A stretch of 64,000 bases of DNA from Branchiostoma floridae (GCF_000003815.2 NC_049985.1:1515410-1579409); one strand, 5' to 3'. Shown: positions 32,345 through 44,912, numbered from the stretch's first letter. Translations and numbers: made by a program. Notes: generated by a model from the sequence alone, not told the origin.

Positions 32345-35300
32345 ATGTCGCGTTTCTCGTGGTTCAGCTTGTTGGCGTTAATCTGTGCTGTAGTCCTTGG
32401 GATCTACTGGAACTACGATGGCTTCGATCCAGGTAAATTTTGTGTGTCTGCCATAGGTGTAGTATTGACGGGACGCAGTGTGGCCACCGCACTTAATAGC
32501 TGCACAATGTGTTATGTATGCGGCCCGGGGTTAAGTAACATTCAGTCGGATGCTACAGCTGGTAACTATATCTGTTCACAGAGAGCAGAACGCATGTGTG
32601 GCAACAGGAACTAGTATGACACAGGTAAAAGAAAACAAAACCTGTTGGATTTTGTTTATATGCAACTCGAAACAGTAGTCGAGACAAGGACTGTTTTCTT
32701 TACCTTATCTCTATGAGAAGACTTGTTGGAGGACGTAAAATCCGATTCGCGATAGGAATACTTTGTGAATAGCATTTCACGGATAAATTCAGGAGAGTTA
32801 ACAACACAAATTTAAGCACCTAGTAAGCTTTAACAAATAATTTACCCACGACGTTTAAGGTTGAAATAGAGCGGACCGGTTACGGTCGATTAGAATAACT
32901 CGGCACAGAATACACAAAGAGTAAGGTCAGTCAGCCGGCGAATCGGCCTCTCTTTCTCATAAAACAATTAACAATAACAACTAATTAACAAACGAGTAGC
33001 AATGACCGTCTCTGCTTAAGGATAATTTAAACATCTGAAATTCAACTTACAGAGTCTCTGCGGGGGGCAACTGTCGTCATCACTGGCTGCAGTACCGGTA
33101 TCGGCGAAGAGATGGCGTACCAGTACGCCCGGCTGGGAGCAAAGATCCTCATCACAGCCAGGAGGGAGAACAGGCTGAAGGAGGTGGGGAGGATTCATAA
33201 TGAAATTAGTGACAAAAAATTATGATTCCGTCTTCTCAAGAGGGTTTTTCCCCAGAACGATCGTAGAGTGGAATTTGTTATCACCAAGCACAATGGGGGC
33301 ATCTTCTCTGGATTGTTTTGTAGATATACGTGCAAAGGTTAGGTTATACCATTCTAAGGGTGATTATACCGGCTAGATACAGATACAGACATTAAATACC
33401 TGTATAGCTCCGAAGCATTCACTTGGCTAATTACGTAGTCTTATTCTTGATGCAATACTGTATGCTTCCTTCAGGTGGTAGCGAAGGCTGTGTCTCTGGG
33501 AGCCCAGGAGGCGCACTACGTGGCCGGGGACATGGGGAAGGCGGAGGACTGTGAGAGAACCATTCAAACAGCCAAGGAGAAATTCGGTAGGGGAATAAGA
33601 TGTGCTTCAAATCTTAAGACTATTTCTTTGCGCTTTGTATTCTTTTCTTTCCAATAATCTAAAAGTAAAACCCGACTATTGGGTGCACATTGCATCATTT
33701 GTAAGATAATATACTCAAATACACTTTATCCGGGATCATATCTATTTAATATCTATTTCTATTGTTTATTACTTATCTATTATTTGTTTTCGTTTTATTG
33801 GCGTGCTCCGTACAGAATAATATAAACGGAATAATATGAATAAAGAAGTAAGAAAAACTAAGCAATGAACAAAATGTGGCAGGCCGGGTGAAGAGGTCAG
33901 AGATCAGCAGTCATGTTTTAGTGGGTTCTTAAAAGATACGCCAGGGGTGTCTACGCTAACAGTACTGTAGAAGGCAACTCGTTCCATACAAATATACCCA
34001 TGTACGCCGACATTTGAACTGTACATTTCGTTAAGGTCGGCTGGACTATCTGGTGCTGAACCATCTTGGGTCAAACTTCGGGTCTTTTCAAGACAAATTC
34101 TTCAATGGGAAGTCTTGGGACCAGGACCCGGATGTGGACTTCTTCGAGGACTTCTTAAACATCAACCTGATCAGTTACGTGCGGCTGGCCTCCCTGGCCC
34201 TGCCTCTGCTGAAGGCGAGCAGCGGACATCTCGTGGTGGTGTCCTCTGGTTTCGGTAAAATCATTCTGTTCGTTTGTTGTGCATGATGATAAGATAGTGA
34301 TAGAGAGAGAAAGAAAGAAAGAGACAGAAAGGGAGAGCGAAAGACGAAGCCAGAGAAAGAGTAAGAAAGAAAAGAAAAAAAGAAAGAAAAATATCTGAGA
34401 TGATAAATCAAGTCATTGGGTTGACAGAAAGAGATGAAAAAGAAAAAAGAGAAGAGAAAGTGAGAGAATGAAATGAAGGAGTAAGAGAGAAATGAAAGAA
34501 AAATTAAAAAAAGAATGAAAGAAAAAGAGCAAGGAAAGAAGGAAAGAAAAAGAAGAAAAAAGGAAAGAAGGGAAGAAAAAGAGAGAAAAAGAAAAAAAGA
34601 GAAAGGAAAGAAATGAAGAAAGTAAGAATAAAAGAAATGGAAAGAAAGAAGAAAGAAAGAAAACAGAATGGAGGAAAGAGAGGAGAAGGGAAAGAAAGAA
34701 GATGTTTGATGATTTTTACTTGATTGTGTACGTTTCTATGTTGTTTGCAGGTAAGATGTACTTTCCAAACGTGAGCTTCTACTGCTCTGCCAAGTTCGGC
34801 CTGGACGGGTTCTTCAGCTCGCTCCGTGTGGAACTGATGAAGGCAGGGCAGGACGTGTCCGTCACTCTCGCCGTGCTGGGGTTCATCGCGACACCGAAAA
34901 TGGCGGAAAAGTTGCAGGTAAGCCAATGGTTAGGAGCCTTCACAGCCTTCCGTTGTTCTTTTTACCTCCATACAAATTGAGGTATTGTTGCGTCTGTCTC
35001 TGTTTGTATGTGTGTTCGTCTTTCCGGCTATTTGTAGTCAGCATAACGTTTGACCTTTAGATGGATTGTGACAATATTTCAGTATGTGGATATGGGTTTG
35101 GAATAGCCTGGGTACCATCCGGAAAGTAGTTCGCTCCGGCGTTTATTATACACTACTGTCGCTTCTCTGCTGTTCTGTCGGGTAGCAGAAGCGAACATTG
35201 GAGTGAACTACTACCCGGATGGTACTCAGGCTAGGTTTGAAAGACGCTCAAGGTCGATTTCGGGCCCCCCTGTTGCGTGACCTTAGCTTGCTTGTTTGGT

Positions 35301-35511
35301 TTTATTCCAGGATGTACCAGACGGTGAGAAAGCACTGGAAGGTGCCGCTCCCATCGGCGAGACTGCCCAGGCCGTTATACGGGGAGGGGCGACCCGCGCC
35401 CGGGAGGTCTACTATCCCTTCTACACCTGGGTTATGGCTAAACTCCCCGGGCTTGTGCCGCAATTCGTGGACTACATAGGTGTCAGGGTTAATATGCTAC
35501 CGGAAAGTTAA
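32345..35511 (+). CDS. SDR gene D: 11-beta-hydroxysteroid dehydrogenase 1-like
   Basis: Exons 32345-32432, 33053-33183, 33475-33586, 34036-34254, 34751-34917 and 35311-35511 join to 305 codons plus stop. N-terminal anchor, TGCSTGIG, LNHLGSN, VVVSSGFG and FYCSAK are all intact, so an active NADP(H)-dependent reductase/dehydrogenase of the HSD11B1/HSD11B1L type is expected; the substrate is unknown. Protein and leader are nearly identical to gene B. Exon 2 uses a GTGGGG donor, and the acceptor before exon 4 (CGTTAAG) has a poor pyrimidine tract compared with B, which may lower splicing efficiency. It interrupts the receptor cluster and is opposite in strand to it. Confidence 0.87.
32433..33052 (+). 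other. Intron 1 of SDR gene D
   Basis: It begins like intron 1 of gene B but is much shorter because it lacks the GATT satellite and the LINE fragment. Nothing else is recognised. Confidence 0.6.
34285..34700. repeat. Purine-rich tract in intron 4 of SDR gene D
   Basis: GAAAGAAA-rich low-complexity sequence, the counterpart of the tract in gene B. Confidence 0.85.
35104..35233. mobile_element. Foldback element in intron 5 of SDR gene D
   Basis: TAGCCTGGGTACCATCCGG at the left and CCGGATGGTACTCAGGCTA at the right make a 130-bp palindrome with internal GTAGTTCGCTCC/GGAGTGAACTAC arms. Gene B keeps only one half of it, next to the pogo-like MITE. Confidence 0.7.
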
Positions 35512-35800
35512 TGATTTAGTAACTTGTAAGTTAACGATTTTGTTACTTGTAAGTCAATGATTCTGTTACAAAGGTCTACTATCCCTTCTACACCTGGGTT
35601 ATGGCCAAACTCACCGTGTTAGTGCCGCGGGTCGTGGACTACATTGGTGTCAGGGTTAACATGCTACCGGAAAGTTAATTATTTAGTTACTGTTATGTTA
35701 ACGATTTAGTTACTGGTAAGTTAATGGTTTGGTTACCAGGAAGTTAATGATTTAGTTACCTAGCAGTTAATAAATCAGTTACATATAAGTTAATGATTTG
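35512..35800. repeat. Stop-codon-derived minisatellite after SDR gene D
   Basis: Repeats of AAGTTAATGATTTAGTTAC type surround the duplicated exon tail and mirror those after gene B. An AATAAA at 35769-35774 could end the gene D transcript. Confidence 0.65.
35572..35678 (+). pseudogene. Duplicated tail of the terminal exon of SDR gene D
   Basis: A second copy of the last 35 codons (VYYPFYTWVMAKL to NMLPES and stop) lies 60 bp past the true stop with about 8 base changes. It lacks a splice acceptor and the 5' half of the exon, so it is 3' UTR debris. Confidence 0.85.
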
Positions 35801-36282
35801 CCTTGGGACTATAAGAGAAAGAATGAAGCACGTTCAAAGTTATCGACAATGCAATACATTGTAAGACAAGTCACAAACGAGTTCAGAGTAACTTAGTAAA
35901 TGTTAAAATGTTTCTTTTGGTAATCATTGAGGTGTAGATACTTTATGGGGCTGAGGTATACAACTATGCATTTCTACATATCGCTAGGTGTTTAGAATTT
36001 GAATGTTGTATACTAATGAATGAAATGTTAGGAGATACATAAATATATGTGTGTTCGTGAGAATAGGTACTGTATTACTAATGTATCATTATACTACTGT
36101 ACAAGAAAACAGCACTTCATTCCTACATTAGCCATATAACATACGTCCTTTGTCACTGAAAGTCTCATCCACCGGTCCCACCAACTGCATTACTTAACTA
36201 CTAATTGCATACACAGTCTCAAGAACTAAGAGAGGTAAGTACATAAAACTAGTGTCTAATCAACTACATGATACTATGGATA

Positions 36283-37183
36283 CTATTGTCGGGTTTGACT
36301 TCTTCTTTGAAGGCAGTGGTTAATGAACTGTCCCACGTTCTGTATGATGGTGGGATTTTGTGCTTTTAATAGAAATGTAGTCTTTTGGTGATCATTTAGG
36401 TGGTAAAAGCTTGACGAAATTGTGGCAACTGTTTGAAATAATGTTTTTCTTTCGGTTTCATAGTGGGTACACTGACTGATAAAATGTGTTTCATTTTCCA
36501 TTAGCTTACCGTTATCTAGGGACAGTTGATGAAAAAACGTTTGAACGTACATATCGGTAAGTCTTCTCTTTAACAAAGTACATATGTTCTTATTGTCTAA
36601 TGTAGGGTAGTTAATGTTCCATAAGAAAGAATAGCCTGTGTTATCTATTATTTCTTTAACAGGATGCAACCATTTTTTCTTGTAACTATTTCCCATAAGG
36701 TATTCCTGACAGAGTAGTGCGTCCACCTGTAGGGGGGGGGGGGTGGAACTGTCCAGTTGTTTTAGTCTTTAGCCAGTATCTTATTACACGTACGGATATA
36801 TCAATATCTGTTGGGAACATCCCAAGCTCTGCTCTGCATGCTTGATTACATGAATACCTGTGCACACCAAGGATGTTTTTACAAAAGCGATTCTGGGTTG
36901 TTTCAACGGGACATTTGTCATTAGAGGAACCTTTGCCCCAGATCTCACATGCATACAACAGTGTAGACTTGCTACTAGTATCATAGATTTTAAGTAGAGC
37001 CTTTGGGGATAACGAGTTGCGAATGAGGGGTTTAATGCTTAAGGCGGCTTTGCGTGCCTTTAAAGACAATTGCTTTTTGGCTAATGAATAACTTCCTGAC
37101 GAGGACAAAATCAGGCCTAGGTAAGTGTATGGTTTAGTGACTTGGATACTCTCTACGCCAAGGGAAAATTTGATGTTCTTCAC
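36283..37183 (-). mobile_element. 5'-truncated LINE fragment (reverse-transcriptase C-terminal region)
   Basis: Two minus-strand frames join across a C/G run at 36733-36744: an upstream part with YTYLGLILSSSGSY and LLYACEIWGKG, and a downstream part with ENETHFISQCTHYETERKTLF. These are the thumb and post-RT segments of a non-LTR reverse transcriptase (family not resolved). The frame break and truncation mean it is inactive. It split a receptor 3'-UTR block: matching sequence resumes on both sides (37190 and 37480). Confidence 0.75.
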
Positions 37184-37259
37184 GTCAGCTTAGAACTTGA
37201 ATGCTTTTGGTCCGAGACAGAAAGCAGGACCAGGAACACGGATAGTGTGTCACGATTGT

Positions 37260-37265
37260 TTTATT
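37260..37265 (-). terminator. Second copy of the receptor poly(A) block downstream of L2
   Basis: AATAAA in a duplicated copy of the receptor 3'-end block, 290 bp beyond the copy at 37548. It could serve as a distal alternative site. Confidence 0.5.
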
Positions 37266-37547
37266 TCAATAGTAAAATGAATGTTCTTTAATCACTGCTC
37301 TGCAACTGACATCCTTTGAATCTGAAGATAGCAAAGTAAATGCTAGAGTGTAAAAGATGTTAAAGGAGACAAATGTAAAAAGAAACTCGAACACCATACA
37401 TCAGATTTGCGTGGCAAACGCTAGGGTTGTAGGGATGCAGAAACATGAACATCAGGTTCCTGGAATAATACGTCAACTTAGAACTTGAATACTTTTTGTC
37501 TGAGACAGCAAGCAGGACCAGATACACAGATAGTGTTTCAAGATTGC

Positions 37548-37553
37548 TTTATT
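37548..37553 (-). terminator. Poly(A) signal of receptor L2
   Basis: AATAAA in the conserved receptor 3'-end block, about 2 kb past the L2 stop. Confidence 0.6.
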
Positions 37554-37895
37554 TCCATAGTAGTTGAATGTTCTTTCATCACTTCTCTACAACTGACATC
37601 CTTTGAATTTTAAGAAAGCAAAGTAAATACTAGAGTGTAAAAGATATTAAAGTAGACAAATATAAAAAGAAACTCGAACACAATTAATCAGATTTGTTTC
37701 ACAAACGCTAGGGTTGTATGCAGAAACATGAACATCAGGGTCCTGATAGTGATATGAATACGTAATAAAAAATATTTTTATTCTTAAATCAATACATCAT
37801 GTTGCCTCTAAATGCCGTAAAGTGAACTTATAGGTGCAATAAAGGTATACTCCTCCCTTACATCCTCACATCTCGAGGCCCTCGCTCGACCTCCT

Positions 37896-37898
37896 ATG

Positions 37899-37961
<63 letters not shown>
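37896..37961. repeat. TA dinucleotide microsatellite
   Basis: Over 30 TA units in the 3' UTR of L2. The neighbouring CATAGGCAGGTGTGTACATA is repeated three times. Confidence 0.95.
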
Positions 37962-37964
<3 letters not shown>

Positions 37965-39478
37965 TACATAGGCAGGTGTGTACATATATATAATGCATAG
38001 GCAGGTGTGTACATATATATAATACATAGACAGGTGTGTGTATATATATACACAATTAAGATCTACTTTATTCATTAATAACATTGAAAAGGTAACCTTA
38101 TCACTACATATTATTTTTTTTGGTTTTTATTGACATCAATTTTTCTTCTATAGGAAATGTTAAGTCATCCAAGATATCATTCCGACCTAGATATCGTCAC
38201 TAAAACACTACATATGGCCATAAAACCCCTCAAGTTTTTTCTACTTTAAGTTTTTTGAACAATTCTACTTTATTCATTAATAACATTGAAAAGGTAACCT
38301 TATCACGAACATTAAGGTTTTTTTTTTGCTTTTTGGTTTTGATTGACATCAATATTTCTTCTGTAGGAAATGTTAAGTCATCTAAGATATCATTCCGACG
38401 TAGATATCGTCAGAACGCTACAGATGGTCATAAAGCCCCTCTAGTCTTTTTCTACTTTAAGTTTTTTTCTACAATTCTCAAATCTTTTTCAACTCTTCAA
38501 GTTACGACTATTTCACTGCAAAGGCATGGGTGTCTTCATGAACTAGTTCGAGAAACAGCTACTTCATTTGTTAAAGGTTTTTCCAGCATGTCACATTAAC
38601 AGTTGCCTTTATGGCCTAAGCTTGCTGCGCTACTCTGTAACCCGCTAATCAGTTTCAAATCACCCTTACATGCTCTGCTGGCTCTTGGAACTTAAATGTT
38701 ACTTTTAAAAGAAGTTCATAAATATGTTGAATAAGGATCTTGAAAAATATGTCAGCATGTTGATCAGATTTGCACAGAAAGCACAGGATTGGCGACGTTA
38801 GATACAGGGATATAAAGAACAAGATCCTAAACAGATACATCAGAAACGAAGATTTCATCTATTTGAAACCAACTTCCAAAAAGTAAAGGAATAGATATAA
38901 AAATTGTCCCACATAGATTAATGAAACTATACATATATACAAATCACAAAACAACTGTCTTTGTACAAAACGTTATGGGGTCAGTTTTGACCCCATACGA
39001 TAATCTACGTCGCAGAAAAGGTACGGTGGTTTGAGGGTTAAAAAAGTTAATAAATATGGATCTTGACAAATATGTTGATCAGATTTGAACAGAAAACACA
39101 AGGTTGGCGACGTTAGATACAGGGATATCAAAAACAAGATCCTAAACAGAGCCATCAGAAACTAGATACAGATAAACCATCTTTACCTCAACATTTCGAA
39201 TATTAAATCTCTTTGAAACTAACTTCCGAAAAGTAAAGGAAAAGATGTAAAAATTCCTCCTTTACCTTCATACGTTTAGAAATGTAACGTAAGGTAACAA
39301 AGCAAATTTTAATTACCCAGACATTTCAAAGGTCAAAGTCAAACATTACTCTGAGGAATGTACATCTCGTAATCATACTTCAATGATAACTTCTACGTAC
39401 TGTTACACGTAGTTGGAGTTTTAGATCTTCGAATTCAAGATACATTCATGACTTCTTCGGGTAGTACAGTACTTGTCT

Positions 39479-39567
39479 ACACACACACACACACACATAC
39501 ACACACATACACAATCACACACAATCACAATCACACACACACACATACACACACACACAAACACACC
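39479..39567. repeat. CA microsatellite after the L2 stop
   Basis: Imperfect (CA)n, about 30 bp beyond the stop of L2 on the minus strand. Homologous runs follow L3, L4 and L5. Confidence 0.9.
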
Positions 39568-39600
39568 TTCTGACACACATACACGTACATACATGCACAT

Positions 39601-42159
39601 TTAGTCTTCATCATTATTCTCATAGATCAAACAAGAAGCAGTACTACCAGTAGTTGCTGTTTTCTCATCACCAGCCTCATAGATATCACGAGAAGCCCGA
39701 GACTCTGGTTTCTCATCATCATTCTTGTAAATAGAGTCAGATGCAAATGATTCTGCTTTCTGGTTGTCATTTCCGTAAATGATTTGAGAAGCCGGAGACT
39801 CTGGTTTCTCACTCTCATTGTTGTAAATAGCGTGAGGTGAAGAGGATTCTGCTTTCTGGACATCATTTCCGTGAATGCTAACCGGAGACTCTGTTTTGTC
39901 TCTATCAGTCTTGTAGATGGGTTGAGATGCAGCAGACTGTGCTTTATCATCTTCATGGCCATAAATAACCTGAGCAGAGGCATAAAGTACTGCTTCATCC
40001 TCATCGACATTCTCATTAGTGACATGAGAGGCATCATGTACTGTTTCCTGCACGTGGGTGTTCTCATAGCTAGCATGAGAAGTAGCAGCTTCTGCTTCTT
40101 TTTTAGGCATAGAAACGGGCTTTATATCCTCACTACCAGACCCATCTTTCCCATACACGATATTTACTAGCTCATGGACTTTCATTGGCTTCTGGGCCGA
40201 CACAGATTCTTCCTTTGAAACTACATCACTTCTAAGAGAACCAGCAATGGCTAGGAGAGATTCGGGGTCCTCATATGCGTTCTCAGGCATGCCGGCCTGT
40301 TCGTTTGCACTTGCAGCACTGTTGGTTATCTCTGGGTTTAAAGATCTACCCTGACCTCTTGTTCTATAGGTGGAATTGTTCACCATGTCGTCTGTAACGA
40401 GGGAATCATTATTCAGAGCTATCGGGGCCTTTTTCTTTCCCCGGGGACCCTTCAACCGCAATTTAAGGCCAAGACCAAAAACCAGCAATACTGCACCAGC
40501 TGTACCAAAACCAACCGCAAATTCCAGAGGAAAAATTGTTGACTTGCCTTCTGAATTGCCTGAGGGAGATGATGCTGGTACTAGAGGCGAAGCACTGAAA
40601 GGGGGCGAAACAGACGCAGCACCAATAAACACTGTACGAGACGCAGAGCCGACAGTATTTGTTGCAATGCAGATGTACAGACCAGCATCTGCTGCAGTAA
40701 CATTAGTTACGGTGATGGTACCATTCACTCCCACAGTCACTCTCACACCTGACTCAGCGCTTGCAATCAGTCCAGATGGGAGAGTGACAATGATATTTGG
40801 AGCAGGTTTTCCTGAAGCTTCACAGACCAAATACAGAGTCTCTCCTTGTGCTAGTGTATCATTGCTTACCTTAAACCTCACAATCGTTGGGGTTTTCAAC
40901 ATAGTGCCCTCTGACTGTACAGCGCTGGTGGATACAACTGGCATGACTGATGTTGGGGTGCGTACCTCAACAAACAGTGTCTCAGATGAACAGCCACCAG
41001 GATTTATTGCCGTACAGATATACTGACCAGCATCTGATGCAGTGACATCTCTTATAGTGATAGTACCATTCACCTCCACAGTCACTCTCCCTTCTGACTC
41101 AACAGTAACATTCTGTTCAGATGGGAGGGTGACTGTAATGTCTGGTGTAGGGATACCTGAAGCTTCACAGACCAAATAGAGAGTTCCCCCTCGCACCAGT
41201 GTACCACTCTTATTGTTGACAAACCTCACAATCTTTGGTTCTTTACAGATAAGATCTTCTGAGTTGATATCATCAAGACTTTTCATACGGAGGTTACTAG
41301 GTTCTTGACAAACAATTTTGTTATATTCCCGAAATGCCATCGAAGGTGTGAATTTCCTATTGTACAAATAAAGGGCTGTCATTCTACAGTCACAGTGCCA
41401 GGGGTTTTCCGGTAGTGCAATGTACATCTCACGCTTGGGTAAATTTGAGATTATATCAGGGTGAATGCTAGTCAGAAGATTTTGATGCAGGTCCAGGCGG
41501 ATGAGCTTGGGTAGGTTTGCAAATGCCCCAGGTTGAATGCAACGTATTTGATTAGAATGCAGCCCCAAACGAGTGAGTTGAGGTAAATCTGCGAATGTGC
41601 CACACTTAATGTCAGTTATTTTGTTTGTGTGTATCTGCAGATTGTCGAGCTTTGGTAGATTTGTGAATGTACCGGGGAGAATTTTAGTTAGTTTGTTGCA
41701 GCACAAATGCACATACCACAGCTCCGGTAGATTCGAGAATGTACCAGGTTCAATGCTAGTTATCTGGTTTTCCACTAACTGGAGCTCTCTAAGCTTAGAT
41801 AGACCTGAAAATGTTTGAGGCTGAATGTTAGTTAAATTGTTAAAAGTCAGGTGTAACTTTTGGAGCTCAGTCAGACTTGAGAATGTCTGCTCATTAACTA
41901 TTAAAATCTGATTGCGGTGAAAATCTAACTATCTCAACTTTGTGTACTTTGAGAAGTCAGACCTACTTAAGCTTGTGATGAGATTAGATCGCAGCTTAAG
42001 CTTAGTGATGGTTGCCGGCAGGTCCTGAGGAACACTGCTGAGACCCTTCCTCTCACAGTCACAGTCAGACCGACATCTGCTGCTGCAGGCTGCGGTCGGC
42101 CCGGCTTCCCTCAACACGATAAGCAGGAGAACCAGGAGAGTCTTCCGCTTGTTCGCCAT
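39601..42159 (-). pseudogene. LRR-Ig receptor L2 with a single premature stop
   Basis: The gene is colinear with L1 over 853 codons and open except for TAG at 41929-41931 (codon 77), where L1 has GAG. Domains: signal peptide, LRRNT (CSSRCRSDCDC), about eight LRRs, LRRCT (NPWHCDC), Ig1, a single (not duplicated) linker module, Ig2, TM, GKKK stop-transfer, and a tail with YEDP, one VHELVNIVYG motif and eight 16-residue Tyr-type units, the most of any copy here. No frameshifts are seen, so the stop is recent, polymorphic, or a sequencing error. As written, the receptor would end after the first LRR; a downstream start would lack a signal peptide. Confidence 0.85.
39604..39970 (-). repeat. 16-residue tyrosine repeat array, L2 tail (eight units)
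   Basis: Units include IYNNESEK, IYGNDNQK, IYKNDDEK and the terminal IYENND. One unit has His for Tyr (IHGND) and is two residues short at its junction. Confidence 0.85.
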
Positions 42160-44912
42160 TTTCTATACATGAAATGTGTTGCACCGTGATACATCTGGAA
42201 ATATGATTCTCCTTGTACGCTGAATTAATTGAAGCCACGTTCCCTATGAAACATATCTGAATACTCATGAATATTGTCCTGCACATCTATTTACAGTGTA
42301 CCATAATTTTTTTTATTTAGTACAATTGTCACACATGACCTTCAATTAAAATCAACACATGACCTTCAATTAAAATCAAACCTCCATGAAAACTTGGTGG
42401 GGACATTTTGTTAAAATAAGAGGAGCCATATCTACTAAAAATGTAGTGACTAAGATAGGATAAGTCCGACGAATCCCTCCTCTCAAGACCTTTCAGCATC
42501 CTAAATATTATGAAAAATCCTTAGCTATCATGTAAACAACAAGCAAGAAAACAACAAAATAACAAATCGACAACCCAACATAGTTGGAGGACGTCGAACA
42601 ATGTTGGTTTCACGAAATTACTTCCATCAACGCATACATTTATCAGATGCTGTAAAGCTTTTATCTTACATAAAGCGCACATGTCGTGTACTGTTTTCTT
42701 CTTTCATCCATAGTGCCACACCCTTACATGAAAAGGAGATAGAGAATTACTTCGGCCAGCAATAAGAGAAACTAATAATCAGTCGCTGCTCTCATGCTAG
42801 TGACTGATGTCGGCTTGCACAAAGCCTACTGGTCCGACATGTTTTATTGTCTGTTGATTCACAATTACAGCAAGCGCCAAAACACAAAAAAACAGACCAA
42901 CCTGTCCTCAGTTATTTTTCTAAGTCATTTCACAACATAAGAATAACAAAAATACTAACAACAAAAACGGGCTAGGGCGCATACAACAATGGCTATTGTT
43001 AACATTACTAATGTCGGCCTGTTCAAAGCGCCGGTACCCAACACATTTCTTTGTTTATTCTTAAGCATGCTTCTTCCCGTAATCTTAACTCGCCATTGCT
43101 TATCGATATCATTCAAAGAGCAGCTCCTCCTCTGCACCCAGTTCACTAATGCAGCAGACTGAGGTACAGTCCCCACAATGTGCGAGTGGAAAAGCACGTA
43201 GTAAAAGTAAGTGTTTACTTGTTTTGGCCAGCAAGAACAGAAACTAATCAGTCTCTGCTCTAATACTAATAACTGATGTCGGGCTGCTCAAAGCCAGTCC
43301 TGCATATTTCAGTTTATTCAGTTTCAGTTTATTTATTTTACCAGGAATACATCTCAGGTCAGCGTAGACCTGTTTTTCAGGCAATCCTGGGCACATGTGC
43401 ATACATAAAAACAACGCAATATCAATAGATAACAACATACTGTAAAAATAGCATTACTAAGCCATTAGGTGTAATTGGCGCCTAAATGTCCTGAAGTTCA
43501 TCATGCATGGATTTATATTTCCTGATGCCGCACCATTACAAACATAAACAGCACGGAAATAAAGGTGAAACTAACGCACCTTTTCTCCGTGGACTTTCCT
43601 CCGGATGAATCAGAATTTATCGTTAGCTGGCCGCCGCAAAGTTTGCCTCTCCCTGTGTTGGTCAGACTAATGTAGAGTTGTACTATGGAGGGCGAGCGGT
43701 AGTGCGCATGCGTCTGGGCATATTTCATTAGCGTCTGGGTTCCGAGCAGACGTCATCAGGAGCATGCGCAGTATGTGGTCTGCCAGATAGACACAAATGT
43801 TGTGGTTGTTGTTGTTTGTTTTCCAAAATATTGACGTCAACTTTATACCATAAAACACGCCTGAATCTGTTTATTAGCGTCTGGGTCTACATCAGACGAC
43901 ACATGCGCAGTTTATATATTGATATGTGCTTACGTGGTAAAGAGCTGTTAAAAGGGCCCGACGCTGCCTATCCAGACGTATTATGTAAGAAATGTTTTTC
44001 ATTCCTAGTAAAAGCATACCTATAAGGTGGAACTATAGATACATGTCTGGGATTCTCCACAAAACATGGGCTAGACATCTCAGACACCCCGACCTCGTAG
44101 AGACATGGAAGAGCATACCTGATCTACATGTGTAACTTAGTCATTGGGTTTGCTGGTACAAGATAGAGAGAAAAGGTTTGATTTGATTTCATTCGACTAG
44201 AAATAACAGAAAGTAATCTGTGGATTCTCTCATGTTAATAACTGATGTCGGCCTGCTCAAAGCGACATGTTTCTGTTAATTGTCTGTACATGTAACAAGC
44301 AGCACGAAAATAAAAGGAATCACCGACCTACCTTCGGCATGTTTATTTTCTTTATTGATGCCCGTAGGCTGTGCAGAAGATAACTGACAAACAGAATGTC
44401 TCTGTGTCTTCGAAGAATAGTTGGTAGAATACAGGATATAGGAGAATAATTTTTACACAACCAGCAGGTACTTACATTGCTTACGTTTCGATGTCTCTCT
44501 TTGAGAAGCTCTGACGAAGGTGTCTGAGAGACATCGAAACGTAAGCAATGCAAGTACCTACTGGTTGTGCAAAAAGAATTCTCCTATGTCGTCTCTGTGT
44601 CTTGTTCTCTCCATGTCAAATTTCATGTGTATTCTCTTTGTCACTTGTTGAAAGGCTTGTATATGGCCTTCTTCGAACAATATTGACCATTATAAAATAC
44701 TAATCGATATAAGCCCTACAGCGTCTGCTGTGGCTAAACAGTCCTATACGAGAAATGAGCTAGCCAGATCTTATAACCACAGACTAGTTGGACAGCCCTG
44801 GCTGTGCGTGCCGAACTGACGAATCAATCAATAAATAGCCCCGGGAAGAAGGTTCGCCTCGTCTCCGAGACAGAAATGAGGACCAGAAACACAGATAGTG
44901 TGTCACGATTGC
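42160..44912. promoter_or_regulatory. Spacer upstream of L2 with partial leader cassettes
   Basis: It holds CAGCAATAACAGAAA-type modules (about 42757, 43225, 44195), GTGCGCATGCGT and CATGCGCAGT motifs (43700, 43765, 43905), a candidate leader-exon remnant near 42895, and a foldback insertion at 44437-44587. No gene is seen. Confidence 0.45.
44437..44587. mobile_element. Foldback insertion in the L2-L3 spacer
   Basis: Arms of about 60 bp are nearly perfect inverses (TTGCTTACGTTTCGATGTCT / AGACATCGAAACGTAAGCAA). A 13-bp direct repeat GTCTCTGTGTCTT flanks it at 44398 and 44591. The homologous sites at 53190 and 61505 lack the insert. Confidence 0.8.

Larger units (their letters stand above)
37554..39600 (-). 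other. 3' UTR of receptor L2
   Basis: It contains a tandem duplication of about 200 bp (38055-38255 and 38265-38450 share TCTACTTTATTCATTAATAA), a second diffuse duplication (38690-38850 and 39040-39170), the TA run and a CA run. The block is homologous to the 3' UTRs of L3, L4 and L5. Confidence 0.6.

Noticed and set aside
36283-37183. Possible host gene in two overlapping frames
   Set aside because: The motifs belong to the C-terminal part of a non-LTR reverse transcriptase, and the frame is broken at a homopolymer. Listed as a LINE fragment.
38255-38599. Plus-strand frame recurring at 45429, 53919 and 62234
   Set aside because: It lies antisense in the receptor 3' UTRs, has different lengths in each copy and is rich in Phe/Lys from AT-rich DNA. 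Recurrence follows from duplication of the 3' UTR.
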